This document shows, in pieces, positions 24,480 to 36,583 of a DNA stretch of 64,000 nt. The translations under genes were made by a program, and so were the position numbers. The stretch is taken from contig NC_052116.1 of the NCBI RefSeq assembly GCF_012273895.1, positions 124,001 to 188,000 on the forward strand, given 5' to 3'. This DNA is from Zerene cesonia (Eukaryota; Arthropoda; Insecta; Lepidoptera; Pieridae). Numbering within the stretch: the first letter of the stretch is position 1; every line of letters begins with the position of its first letter. The notes under the pieces were generated by a model that made no database searches, had not been told where the DNA came from, and was given only the letters and a program-made list of their open reading frames with translations.

Positions 24480-27400
24480 TTATTCGCTGTTCCCAATATG
24501 GTCGAGTGAGAACTCGGTCAAGTCCCCCCAACTGGCCCCGCTGTAGAGCGCCACGGGCAGCGGCGCGGTTATACCGAACTCGCGACCGCACTCCTCCATC
24601 GTGCTTTTTATTATTTCTGTAATTTGTTCAATTCAAATTTGTCAAAAATGCTAAATGCGTATTCCTTGTTGGATTTATTGAAAGAGTAAAACATGTATTC
24701 TACGAATTAAAGACGCTAATGTTACATGTCTTGATGGTCACACAAAAATTGTATTGTAAAGTGTTCGAAACGTCGGGCTAAACAATGGATAAATCGCGTT
24801 TGAAATCCGTTAATTTTTCATTTCTAAACCTACTCGCGTATAATCAAACAAGAAAATACTGTGTGTTTTGTCCACCGAAGTTTCTAAGGCATAATATATA
24901 CAAGTATATATAACATGAATTGTATACTACCTTAGATAATACAATAATAGGTGCTACAATGCTAAAATAAATGAGTAAAAAGCATAAGCTCAGTGACCAG
25001 CGGCGGATGCGACGCGGTCTTGCGGCAGCTCCCACAGCAGCTCGTCGTGTATCTGCAGCAGCGGCGCGCCCACCCGCCGCGCCGTGCGGCACATCGCCGC
25101 CTTGCTGACGTCCGCCGCCAGCCCTGCCGCACATCGGTTGGAAATTATGTGCGGCAGGGCTGCTCCCAAACATAAGTGTGTCTAAAAGTTATATTAGTGT
25201 AAATCCGGAAAAATAAGTGTCGTGGCGGGGCTAGACAGAAGCTAAGCGATTTCATGTGTTTTAATATGTTTAATATGGTAAGGGAAACAGATAGCATAAA
25301 CTAACTACACTAGATAGAGACATATTTGCGTTGCGTTACACAATACGACATACAAGTATGTCTATAACCATATCGAATGTATGAAACTGATTAGCTTCTT
25401 GCAAGTGCGCCAAGCCACGACATCTATGTTTCCGGCTTAACACTAATATACCCTCTAGATACATTCATGTTTGGTAACACGAAAATTATCAACAGGAGTA
25501 GTACCAGATATTTTAAGATATTTTTATTGTTCAGCAGATTATTACAAACAGAGGTTAGATAAAGAATTTAAATTTTAATCGTGTACTGATTCATTTTTAA
25601 GCCTTTCATGTATTAGCTGAGATTAGATATAAATTATAATAATATACAGGTAGATTTAAATAAAACCAGATTACATTTTAATGAGCTTTTGCTTTTAGCG
25701 CTCATTTTTTACATTTTCAGTTGGCACTGCAACGGGGAACCCCACTCCAGTGACAGCTTATAATCCATGGTGACACTTATCTCACCAAAGATGATGATCA
25801 TTAATGAAATCTTTCATTACAGAGGCCGCTGCTACTATACCTTGTACAACAAAATTGATAGCTTGTCGCTGCGCATGCGCCTTGGTCGCGAAGTCGTTGC
25901 TATTAATGTCGGGAAAGGTCCTGGTGCGGCCGCTGGCCGTGCGCACGCGCCCGCCGCTCTGTTCGCACTGACTCACTACCCACCTACCGAACGTTTTCAT
26001 TGCGGGAAATGTTCCTGTTGAGTTTTGGGATGATTGAGGGCGAGAATTTAGAAATTATAGGTACTACAAAGAAATGCAATTAAAACAAAGCTAAAGTGAA
26101 GCGCTTGATACCTTACACACATAAGTATACGTTCATTTAAATTTTGGAATGGTACTTTAATCGTTGCTATAATAAGCCATTATCATAAAGCTTTTCATTT
26201 TTACGTTTTTTTTTGCCTTAAAACTTACTAAGATCATTTGGTTTTTTTTTTTAAATATGTTTGGTGTACCTCTGGGTTCAATATTAGGGCCATACTTATA
26301 AATAGTGTACATAGGTGGAAATAAACTCAGATATGACAAAATAAAAACTGCGTAATTACGATTGAAGCTAGAAATAATGGACAGAGCGTGATCATAAGAC
26401 ACGTCGAGTATTTCCATGAGCTTCCTGCTGCCGGCGCCGTACAGGCTCGCGTACACGATGCGCTTCGTGCGCTCGCGCTCCTCCGCGCTCACACTCGCTG
26501 CCGACTTGTTTAGCCTTACAAATTGTGCATTATAATATTGGATGGTTAGGATGTTATTTTTAAAATAGTACCGAGTTTTAAGTAATAAATGACAACGCTA
26601 TTGCACATAACACATATTTATTAACTATACTTTAATTACCAAGTTTATTTTCTACGAACATGTATATCGGGCCAAATTTCACACAATCGAGTAAGTTTGA
26701 AAGTGTTTCAAATAGGATTTCAAATCTATTCAAATCAAATTATTAAGTATTAGACCTATTAAATTGCTCAAATGCTTAAGTATTAGACCTATTAAAGTGC
26801 TCAAAATATTCGTATCTATTTCGGTGGCAATCTCACCACTTGGCGGCGAGCTCCCTGAACAGGTCGGGGCTGGCGAGCGCGGCCAGCAGGCCGGTGTCGG
26901 CGGCCTGGTGCGCGAACACGCGGCACTCCACGTGCTTGAAGTCCGCCGCCAGCAGCGCGCAGCCCGCCCGCGCCGTGTACACCGAGCGGAACTTCAGAGC
27001 CACGCTTTCGTCTTACAAATGATAACGTATCATTATGCTACTAAATATGCTTTTCTTTAAAGCGTGCTCTATATTAATCACTACATAGTATAAAGCAAAG
27101 TCGCTTCGCGCGTCTATCCCTATGTATGTATGTACGTATGCTTAGTTCTTTAAAACTACGCAATGTATTTTGATGGGGTTTTAAATAGATATTGTGATTC
27201 AAGAGGAAGGAGGAACGTACGTATAATTATAAGTACGTTATAGTTTAATAACATTTATTAAACTACTACACGTTAATGTGTGCGAGCCCGCGAACATAAG
27301 CCTCGTATTATATATTAATATTTTTCCTCAAACTTAATCGGTTTGAGAAAAGAATTTAGAGATTGGGAGGCATTAGACAATGCATTGGAAAACGCTTAAT

Positions 27401-30400
27401 AAGACATTGAGATTGAAGAATTTAATTAGTAAACGATCGATTATTATACTATGTAGATATAGTATAGTATAGTAGGTACCATGATCTTTCTCCTGAGGGA
27501 AGAGAACTAAACTGAACGGAGTCTTAGGTATTGCTTGTAAGTTGGGATTGCTGCACGCGATGCGACCCGTGGCTGCTGCCGTTTGTATCCTATAATTTCA
27601 ACAAAACTAGCTCTACATGAAATTTTTTGAATGATATTAAAAAAACCGCTGAAATTACTTATAACAACCCATCAATAACACATAATTGACTATAAATAAC
27701 GCTACCAAGTCGGTCTGACGATCCCATTTCTGACGTGCGGCACAATGCCAGCTAGGAAGGTCGCGTGCGCCTTGTGCAGGTGGCGGTACTCCAGGATGAG
27801 GCGAGGCAGCGGGTGCACTGACGTAAGACTTCGTAACTATAAGAACAGTTAGAAACCCAAAATATAATTACGAAACATTGCTAACAAATTGAAAACTTTC
27901 TAATCGGCTTGCTCGTGACCATAGTCGCTGGAAAAGTGTTCGTTGTCAGATAAAAAAATTGTATTATAAATTGCATTAGGAATGCAATGAAGTCTACAAT
28001 TTCCAAATGTTAAATGAAACTAAAACAATAATGCTAGAAGCCTTTATTACCCATAAAGCACACCATATCCGTATTTATTATTATACACCTTATTCGAGCC
28101 ACATAACTCACCATAGTTTCGGAAGTAGACTTCGCTCCCTTGCAGACAGTCTCTCTAACTTTGACATTGCACTTGGTGTCCAACTGCAGCTCGTCGTACA
28201 GAATGGACCTGACCTGCGCCGCGGAGTTCACCTGGAAGCTCTTCCCGGCCGCCCTGTGGCACTCCAGCTCTATTGCCTTCATCTGTTTCAGTAACACGCC
28301 CTCCATCGATTTCAGCTTCTCGAGATCGACGCAAACTCCGCGATGTTCCATTTCTTAGTGAAATAGACACTATCACTCTTATTTAAGAACGTTACATTAA
28401 ATTTTTTGAGCTGAGGAAAAATTATACTTGACAAACTAACCTAGCCACGGTAGGGAAAAGGAGTGGTTATGATTAAGTTCCTACGTTGTTTTTTTTCGCA
28501 TTTCTGCCAAACTGTAATAAATGTGTACATATACTTTATCTTTAAATAGCACTAACTGCACCCCTCGGTTTCAACCGCGTAAGTCCACATCCCGTAGGAA
28601 TATCGGAAAAAAGAGTTGCCTATATGTTATTCCAGTTGTCCAGCTGTCTACGTACCAAATTTCATTACAATCGGTTGAGTAGTTTTTGCGTGAAACAGTA
28701 ACAAACACACACACATCCTTACAAATTTCGCATTTATAATATTAGTAGGATAGGATAGGAAGTAGGATTAGTAGGAAGGATAACGTAATAACTCCATTCA
28801 CTGTTTAGATTTATACCTTTTACCATTGTGGCATCAGGCAACGCATAATAGGGTCGCGGATTATATATATTATATACATATTCTTATACATATTCTGATC
28901 AGCTCCCAAGGCCCCTTGACTTTGGCCCCTTGGTTTTATTTCTCAGTTATGTCAGTAATTAAACCGAAGGCTCCTTTACCCTGGGGCCGTGGGTATCTAT
29001 GCAAGAATACCCTCCTCAAAAAAAAAAACGCAACGTACAATAACGTCACTTGCAATATTTCCTCTGCTCCTAACACCATTCCCACCTGCAATAACAGGAA
29101 GTACAGACATTTCGATATCCACAAAGAGCTTCCAAAGCTCCCTTTCAACGAGCTCTCTGTGCAGTGTGGCCGCGCACAGTGCCAGCGACGTCATGTACCA
29201 GGCGCACTTCTGCAGGACGCAGGCTGTTGCGATCGTGTACTCTGCCTTGAAGTTCAATAGCTGCTGTAGGTCGGAGAAGTTTTCCGGGGTATTGTCCGGT
29301 TCTATCAAACACGCAGCTATCTAGACATTATATTTAAAATCATTATAATGGCGGTAGTTTATGAAAAAATCTACTTACTTTAATAGTATTATTCTGAGAA
29401 TTATAGGGTAAAAATAGTAACGTAATAAGAACCTTAGCATCGAATATATTTAGATTCAATTTCATTATTGAAATATCGAAACTTGCAATCAAGTAAATTA
29501 ACACATGCTTCATGTCATAGCTGATTATTTTCCGATTCATTATTTCGTTGATAGTATTTCTGAAAAAATTAGAAGCTATAGGTGCAAAATGTTTTTGATT
29601 CAACACGTAAGTCGTAAACGGTACAAAGCTCAAAACGTACATAAAGCTTTTATCATTTCCTTTGAAATAGTAAAAATAATTATTAATCATAAACATGAGT
29701 CCTTCAGCTGTGCAGCTGTCGTCGGTGTGGTGACTGTTCAGTTGAGAGAATCCATTGCTAAGAATAAAAATACCAATGTTAACCAGCACAATTGACGCAA
29801 ATAAGTAAGCAAGACAATGCGGTAATATCAATAATAAATGTTTATAATAAACAAATCGTACCCATACACTAAAGTTACCACCACTTCTTGAATCTCCGTG
29901 TTATGCAAGTGTGTTAAACATTGGTCTAAATTGTTTTCATTCACTATAGTTACGTTATACGTAATGTCTTTTACAGGAATTTGAGATTTTATCGGCGCTA
30001 TAAACTTGGTTTTAACATTTTTTTCTTTAACCTTATCATCCCTATGCTTTTTAGGAGCTTTTACACAGTTTTTCATTACAGTAATATTAGTATTAACATT
30101 AACGTCTACTCGTTTATCAATTATAGCATCGTTTTTGTTTCCTATTTCATTTATATTATTAATCGTTTCGGTATTTTCCTCTACTGGTTTTTCATTTATT
30201 TTATTTCTCGGTTTCGAATACTTCATGACGCCATCTTTATTGGCTAATTGTGCCTGAATTGTTTTCTTTTTCTTGTTATTTTTGGGTAATTTTTCCATTG
30301 TAATTACTCTTGTACTGTTTTGAATAGCGTTGTTGTTATTATTAACTACAAAATGTTGATCACGTACATCGACATTACCACAGTCAATATCTTTTAACCA

Positions 30401-31980
30401 GTCTCTAACAGCTGTTGTATATTTCTTTTTTCTTAAATTTGGTTTCTTATCTAATGCTGTATTCGATTCTGCTTTTGTTTTGACATCATGTTTTGCAGCT
30501 GTATGTTTGATTCGTTTATCTTTCACATTTTCTTCATTCTCAAAATTAATGCTTGTATCTATCTTTTCTTTATCCAAATGAAGTTTAAATAGTGGAGCGC
30601 TATTACTGGGGATATCCGTGACCGAAAATGCATTTGAATTTGTATTGAAGTCTGATAATAGATCTGTATCAATGAAATTATTCCAATCCACTGCATTTGT
30701 ATTATCAATTACATTCGTTTTTTCATTAATATTTATTAAATTATCACATAAAACATTACTCGTGGTCACTGGAATAGAAGAAGTTTGAGGAATGGCTACG
30801 TCGATTGCAGATTCAATTAGTTCCATATTCGTAGGTATTGGTGTAACTGTATCTGCACATTTTTCTACATTGGAACTACTTGTGTAAATTGTATTATGTT
30901 GATATTCGAGAGTTTGCTGTTGGGAGTCACTTTTGTCATTGTACCTAACAAAAATATCTTATATAAATAAATATCAGTATTTTTCATAATTTCCATAATA
31001 ATAAATTTAACATAATATCATTATCATCGTTTTTATATAAGTATGTTATGCTTAGTACTACGATTTGTGGTATGTAAAATTAATTTCAACAGCAAATGCA
31101 TTATTTATTATCATACTATGTGTGTGATAAAGAGTTATTTAGATACTTGTAGAAAGGATAACTGTACTACCTACTAGATTTGAAGGGAACAGTCCTCTTT
31201 CTAAAAGATTATAAAAATTCGAACATGCGGCGGGTTTAGTACCTGCATTTTTCGCCGAACTATTATTACTCATACCGTATGATCCTACCTAGACAATCGA
31301 ATTTTTTCTATCCTTTCGTTTTAATGGCCTAAGGTACCCACAACGTCATGTTGAAATGTTAGTTAAACATCGTAACCCATATAAAACAGTATTTAAATGA
31401 TAACAATGTCGATGGAACCCGGATTTTGTTGAACATTACTTTTTAGTTTTATATCATAAAAATTCTAATAAACATTAAAAAAATATATATTTGTGCCCTA
31501 GCGGTCTAAGCGGTCTTTGCTGTGTTATAGCGACGGAAGGGCTCTGGTTAAAATCTGGATTAAAGATCAATTTTATTATATTCCTTAGAAATATAATCGT
31601 ATGAAACTAAAAAGTTAAATTTCAACCAGAAGATTGTAATATGGAAGAGCAACTTACGCAGTAATTATTATTTTATGATGTGGCGTTTGGGGTTGTGGTT
31701 GCCTTTTATTTTGGTTTTCTTCACCATATGCACATAAACTGCGATGACGCTCTTGGGGATAATACAATATTATGTATAGTAAGGTATCTAATAAATTAAA
31801 TTTATAACAGAATCTCCCTCGGGTCTACCAATGTTCCTATCTGCGTCCATGTGTATAGGTACACTTACCTATTTGTAAATTTATTAAATTGGACAAAACT
31901 TTTTGTCCAAATGCTGACAAATGTTCTTTATATGTCCTGCTGTTGAAATGTTCATTTCCCTCATTATTACGTTTATACAT
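24480..31980 (-). CDS. POLN: Family-A DNA polymerase, POLN (DNA polymerase nu) type
   Basis: Thirteen exons in gene order: 31869-31980, 31658-31751, 29862-30944, 29379-29757, 29086-29320, 28112-28353, 27706-27836, 27480-27589, 26837-27011, 26360-26514, 25841-26014, 24998-25123 and 24480-24616. All phases agree and give 1050 residues. Residues 1 to about 430 are Asn/Lys-rich and probably disordered. Then comes an exonuclease-like region with no obvious catalytic acidic set. The polymerase core carries TGRIACSNPNLQAIP, motif A (ADFKHVECR, metal Asp near 819), the O-helix motif B (RTKRIVYASLYGAG) and motif C (QIHDELLWE). There is no helicase region, unlike POLQ, and motif B resembles human POLN (VVYAVVYGAG) more than POLQ. 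POLN is a low-fidelity repair polymerase. Motif A is unusual, with His and Cys where relatives have Gln and Leu, but the metal and steric-gate acids remain. The two AT-rich exons (3 and 4) contrast with the GC-rich core exons. Confidence 0.88.
25119..25162. repeat. Perfect 16-bp inverted repeat over a POLN splice acceptor
   Basis: The arm 25119-25134 (CAGCCCTGCCGCACAT) has its exact reverse complement at 25147-25162, with a 12-base loop. On the minus strand the acceptor AG (25125-25124) lies in the second arm, so the pre-mRNA hairpin would bury the 3' splice site. No pyrimidine tract is present beyond the hairpin loop. Confidence 0.8.
27076..27297 (-). repeat. Interspersed repeat, family B copy 2
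   Basis: Reverse-oriented relative of 22334-22525: ATCACTACATAGT, then TATCCCTATGTATG, then CGTTAATGTGTGCGAGCCCGCG at the far end. It lies in a POLN intron. Confidence 0.6.
28551..28750 (+). repeat. Interspersed repeat, family A copy 3
   Basis: Full-length copy of the family at 6964-7173, from ACTAACTGCACCCC to AATATTAGTAGGA, followed by a few AGGATAGGA-type repeats. It lies in a POLN intron. Confidence 0.8.
31205..31445 (+). repeat. Degenerate repeat with tRNA-like core, copy 1
   Basis: Matches the element at 59155-59405: decayed tRNA-like part (ATTCGAACATGCGG...), then ATCGAATTTTTTCTATCCTTTCG, CCTAAGGTACCCACAACG, and GTCGATGGAACCC at the end. It lies in an intron near the 5' end of POLN. 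Confidence 0.55.
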
Positions 31981-32634
31981 TATTGATAAATGAAAGCAAA
32001 GACCAAAAGTATATACCTAAAGCAACAGTAAAACTTGTTTTACAACGGTAAAGATACAGTTTTTCCTTTTAAATTTTCCCGCTTTTTTCGTTTAGAAGAA
32101 GATTGTATTTTTTTTTTAAATATTTAATGGCTTGGTTACGAGACCTTTAAGCCAAAAGAAGATTGTAGATATGCTTCACCGTTCACAAAGTACTTCTATT
32201 GTCTACGTGTAGGAATATTATAATTAAAAATAAAAAAAAACAATAAAAACGTAAAAAATTAACACGGTTTCTAATAAAAAACGAATCCACATTTGTTTGA
32301 TATTAAAGTGAAAAAGTCATACTCATTTTAAAATGAAATAACTTACATTAAAGACTTTTTTATTTTCTATAAAACTTATATATATTATGTAAATTCACAC
32401 AACACTCTACACGTACACAGAGTAAATTGAAACGAAGGTCGTCAGTATTTGTCAATATTTTCTTGCTAAGCTGAGTGTCAAATGCCATCTGATTGACTGA
32501 TTAGCAAACAGTGATAAATGTCAGACTTATGTGGAAATACAAAGGCGAAACAGAAACTGGATCGTTCAAGGAAAAACATAATTTTAATCAAATATGTAAT
32601 TTTTGTCACCATTTAGATAGAAATACAAAATAAC
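31981..32634. promoter_or_regulatory. Head-to-head promoter region, POLN / VPS41
   Basis: 654 AT-rich bases between the POLN start (31980, minus) and the VPS41 start (32635, plus). Both promoters must lie here if these are the true starts. No clear core motif is visible. Poly-T and poly-A runs lie at 32100-32290. Confidence 0.45.
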
Positions 32635-35600
32635 ATGGCATTGAACTTGGAAAGTTGCGACAGCTTGCCTCCTGACGAGGAGCCAAAGTTAAAATATGAT
32701 AGAATGGGTAATGACGTTCAAAATATACTATTAAAAGATGCCGTGAGCTGTATCTGTGTGCATACAAAGTTTATATGTCTCGGCACGCAATGGGGCGTAA
32801 TACACCTATTGGATCACGAAGGAAATACAGTACCCATATCCATGGACAACAATCAGAAAGATTTACAGGCTCACGCGATCGCCGTTAACAAAATATCAGT
32901 AGATGTGAATGGAGACTACATTGCAAGTTGCTCCGACGACGGCAAAGTGCTAGTGTATGGATTATACACGGATGACAATACCCATAACTTGACTCTGGGT
33001 CGTGTGGTCAAATCTGTCGCCTTAGACCCGTATTATTTCAAATCAGGTTCTGGAAGAAGGTTTCTTACTGGTAATTAGAAAATTAAAATATGCAATACAT
33101 TGCCTAATAGAACAAGTAGAAAAATTACCTTATATATTCTACTTTATTATAGAATCATGTTATAATAATATTATAGAAGCATACATAATTCTGTTTTTCC
33201 AATTAGATTCATAGAACTATTAAAAAAAAATCGCAACTTTTTTTATTAATTATTTCATCTACAAAAATCATCTTGCTAATATTACTTTAATAATTTACTA
33301 AAGGTTAGTTTATTGAATAGTAGTTATTCAAAAAATTTTTCAACATTTTTATTTATTGGGAATGCAACAAAATAAAAAAAATGGTTATTTTTCCCTCTGC
33401 TGGCGGTCTGTAATTATACTAAAATATGAGTCTTATTATTGAACATTTCAACTGTGTTTTTCTATTATGTTTCAATCAAACTATCACATCATTTTCAGTA
33501 CAAAATGTTAAGAGTTGAACACAGGCGCAACATGTATGAATGGAGGACCTCTTTTATCCTAAACATCCCCATTTTAGATAAACAGGAGTACTGTACTTGT
33601 ATTTAAGTTAAATATAAAACCAAATTAGTAGTTCATCTTTATTTTCAATTTGTCCATTATCCAGATATAAAATGACAACAGTCAAGAGATAGAAATTGGT
33701 ATCATTTACTGAACTTATTACACTGGGAGTAAACATATCTTCTTGATGTTATTAAGATGGGTGTATTTTTTTGATTACAGGTGATAATAAATTAACACTT
33801 TACGAAAAAACATTTTTGAACCGCCTGCGCAGCACTGTCCTTTGTGAATGTGAAGGATATGTGCAAGCCATTGCCTGGCATGATCGTTTCGTCGCCTGGG
33901 CCAGCGAAGTCGGTGTTCGTGTGTACGACTTAGTCCCAAGATGCTCTCTAGGTCTTATTCAATGGGAAAAAGCTCCAAATCGCTCCATAGAGGACTTCCG
34001 CTGTAACTTACTGTGGTCTGCTCCAAAAACCCTCATGATAGGTTGGGTAGATACTGTACGTATATGTGTGATACGAAAAAGAAACCAAATTGAGCTACAA
34101 ACACGAGATGTGACTGAATATTTAGTTGATCCTGTTTATACTTTTCAAACAGATTATTTTATTAGTGGCCTGGGCCCTCTTGAAGATCAACTTGTATTAC
34201 TAGGCGTACCTAAGGAACCCGACGCTGAAAGCGGGAAAGCTCAAAGGCCTGTACTGTCAGTCGCAGATTATAAAGATTGTGACTTCTGTGAAGTTTCTAC
34301 CGATAGTTTAAATATTCGGGGGTATGAAGAGTATTCATGTAACGACTATTACCTGGACATTCTGATTGAAGAGAATCGATTTTTTATTGTATCACCAAAA
34401 GACATTGTTATAGCTAGTCCCTATGATATTGACGATAGAGTGAACTGGTTAACAGAACATGGAAGATTTGAAAAAGCAATTACTGTTTTGGAAGAAGTCG
34501 GTGGGAAAACCGCAAAGCATTCAGTGGTGACGGTTGGAGTACAGTATTTAGACCATTTGATGTTTGAGCATATGTACGAAGAAGCTGCAATTTTGTGTGC
34601 TAGAATATGCAAAAATGACAAAATATTATGGGAGAATCAAATACTTAAGTTTGCTGAGGTTAACCAACTTCGAACAATAAGTCCTTATGTGCCCCGAAAT
34701 CCCGATCAAGCTCTAAGTTCGCATATGTACGAATTAATATTTTACGAGTATTTAAAAGTAGATCCTCAAGGATTTCTAAAATTAGTAAAGGAATGGAATC
34801 CTGGGCTGTATAAAACTGGGGTTATTATTAAAGAAGTTTTGGAACACTTGTTGACAACTGAAGTTGATAAAAATATTTATTTGGAAGCATTAGCTCTACT
34901 TTATTGCTATCAAAAGAAGTATGATAAAGCATTAACTGCTTACTTAAAGATCCAGCACAAAGATGTCTTTAAGCTTATTATAAAACACGATATGTACTCT
35001 GTGATATATGACAAAATTCTAGACTTGATGAATCTTGACTGTGATACTGCTATTCCACTTTTATTATATGACAAGACAAAGGTGCCCGTAGAAGTTGTGG
35101 AGAAGCAACTACAGAATCATGATTTGTACCTTTTTAAATATCTAGATGCTTATAGTAAAGTTGAACCGAACGGACGTTACCATGGAAAGCTTGTAAAATT
35201 GTATGCAAAGTATGCTCGCGAAAAATTACTGCCTTTTCTAAAATGTAGTGATAACTATCCCATCCAAGAAGCTCTAGATGTATGTCAAAGCAATGAATTC
35301 TACCCTGAAATGGTTTTTCTACTCGGCCGAATAGGAAACACGAGGGAAGCATTACAAATTATCATTGAAAAGCTACAAGATATAAATCAAGCCATAAACT
35401 TCTGCCAAGAACATAATGATAAGGAGCTTTGGACTGATCTTATAAAACAGACTGTTGATAAACCAGAATGTGTCACTTTGCTGCTAAAGAGGATAGGTAA
35501 TTATGTAGATCCCAGGATGCTCATACAAAACATACAACCTGGATGTGAGATTAAGGATCTAAAAGAGTCTCTGGTGAAAATGATGTGCGATTACCATCTA

Positions 35601-35864
35601 CAAATGTCTGTCCAAGAGGCTTGTAAAGTGATAACATTGCGAAATTATTTTGACTTGCATGAAAAATTGATCATGAATCAACAGCGAGGTATATCTGTAA
35701 CTGACGAGTTTATGTGCTGTGTCTGCCAGGGGAGAATCATAATGAGGGACCTTTCAAATGCTTCAGATTTAGTTGTTTATAATTGCAGACATTCATTTCA
35801 TATAGAATGCTTGCCTGATGGTGTATGCAACACCTGTAGTGTTTGCAGTGCTGTTAAAATGTGA
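32635..35864 (+). CDS. Vps41: VPS41, HOPS complex subunit (Drosophila light)
   Basis: Two exons, 32635-33070 and 33781-35864 (TGA), with an ACT G|GT junction, encode 839 residues; human VPS41 has 854. VPS41 is the HOPS subunit that links late endosomes and AP-3 vesicles to lysosomes. The N-terminal half is a WD40-like propeller (SCSDDGKVLVYGL, AIAWHDRFVAWASEVGVRVYDL, LLWSAPKTLMIGWVDTVRIC). The middle holds helical repeats of clathrin-heavy-chain type (DYHLQMS, RIGNTREALQIIIEKL). Residues 790-835 form a RING-H2-like zinc module, with CCVC, CRHSFHIEC and CNTCSVC. Codon use is AT-rich, unlike raptor and gigas. The start has a suitable ATG context and lies 654 bases from the divergent POLN start. 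This gene is the best preserved in the window. Confidence 0.97.
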
Positions 35865-36583
35865 CCCATGATCTGCTCAAAGTTAATTAGGACTCATATA
35901 ATTATATAAAATAGTATTTTTCCAGTAATGTACCTAATTGCAATATTTATATTAATTTAAGTTCATTCAAATAAAACATCTAAAATTATGGTGCTTTTGT
36001 AATAAAATGAGGTGGCTTGTATATGTTTCCTCATCTAACATCATTAAAAACTGAAATAAACCTTATCAAATTATAAAGATTTTTATGTGGACCCAAAATT
36101 ATTGATAAGTATAAATAATATATTTTTAAATCTCGGCTTTCTCTAATATGTTAACTAACTACTAATTAATTAACATGTTACAATATCATGACAATGAGTA
36201 ATAATGTCGAGATTTAATGAAATTAAAAATTTGCATAAAGTTAAGAATATACTGGATATTTTGATATAAAGTATACAGTAAATACGCGATCGTATATGAT
36301 AAGGTATAAGGCTTCTTAAAATTGAATATATATGAAATAAATACTTTTATAACGTTAAAACATTTATTATCTATACTCAAATCTTGAAGTGACTGATTGT
36401 GCGTAAATTGAAAAGTGGCAACACTGACACTTATTGAAACGCGCATTTATTGTTTATTCCCATGTGGTGTCGAAAAATGGACGCGCACACGATTCTCTAA
36501 GGTTTTGAAAATGTTTTTCTTTATTGTTTACATGCGTTAAATGGTTAAAATTTTAAGTGATTGTTTAAAAGTGTTAAGTTAAA
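35865..36583. promoter_or_regulatory. VPS41 3' UTR and raptor 5' region
   Basis: 719 AT-rich bases between the VPS41 stop and the raptor start, both on the plus strand. AATAAA-type signals at 35970 and 36001 probably end VPS41. The raptor promoter should lie in the second half (about 36400-36560). Confidence 0.45.

Noticed and set aside
29505..30257. Plus-strand frames opposite the POLN N-terminal exons
   Set aside because: Shadows of the AT-rich POLN coding exons on the other strand, with Ile/Phe/Ser-rich meaningless products.
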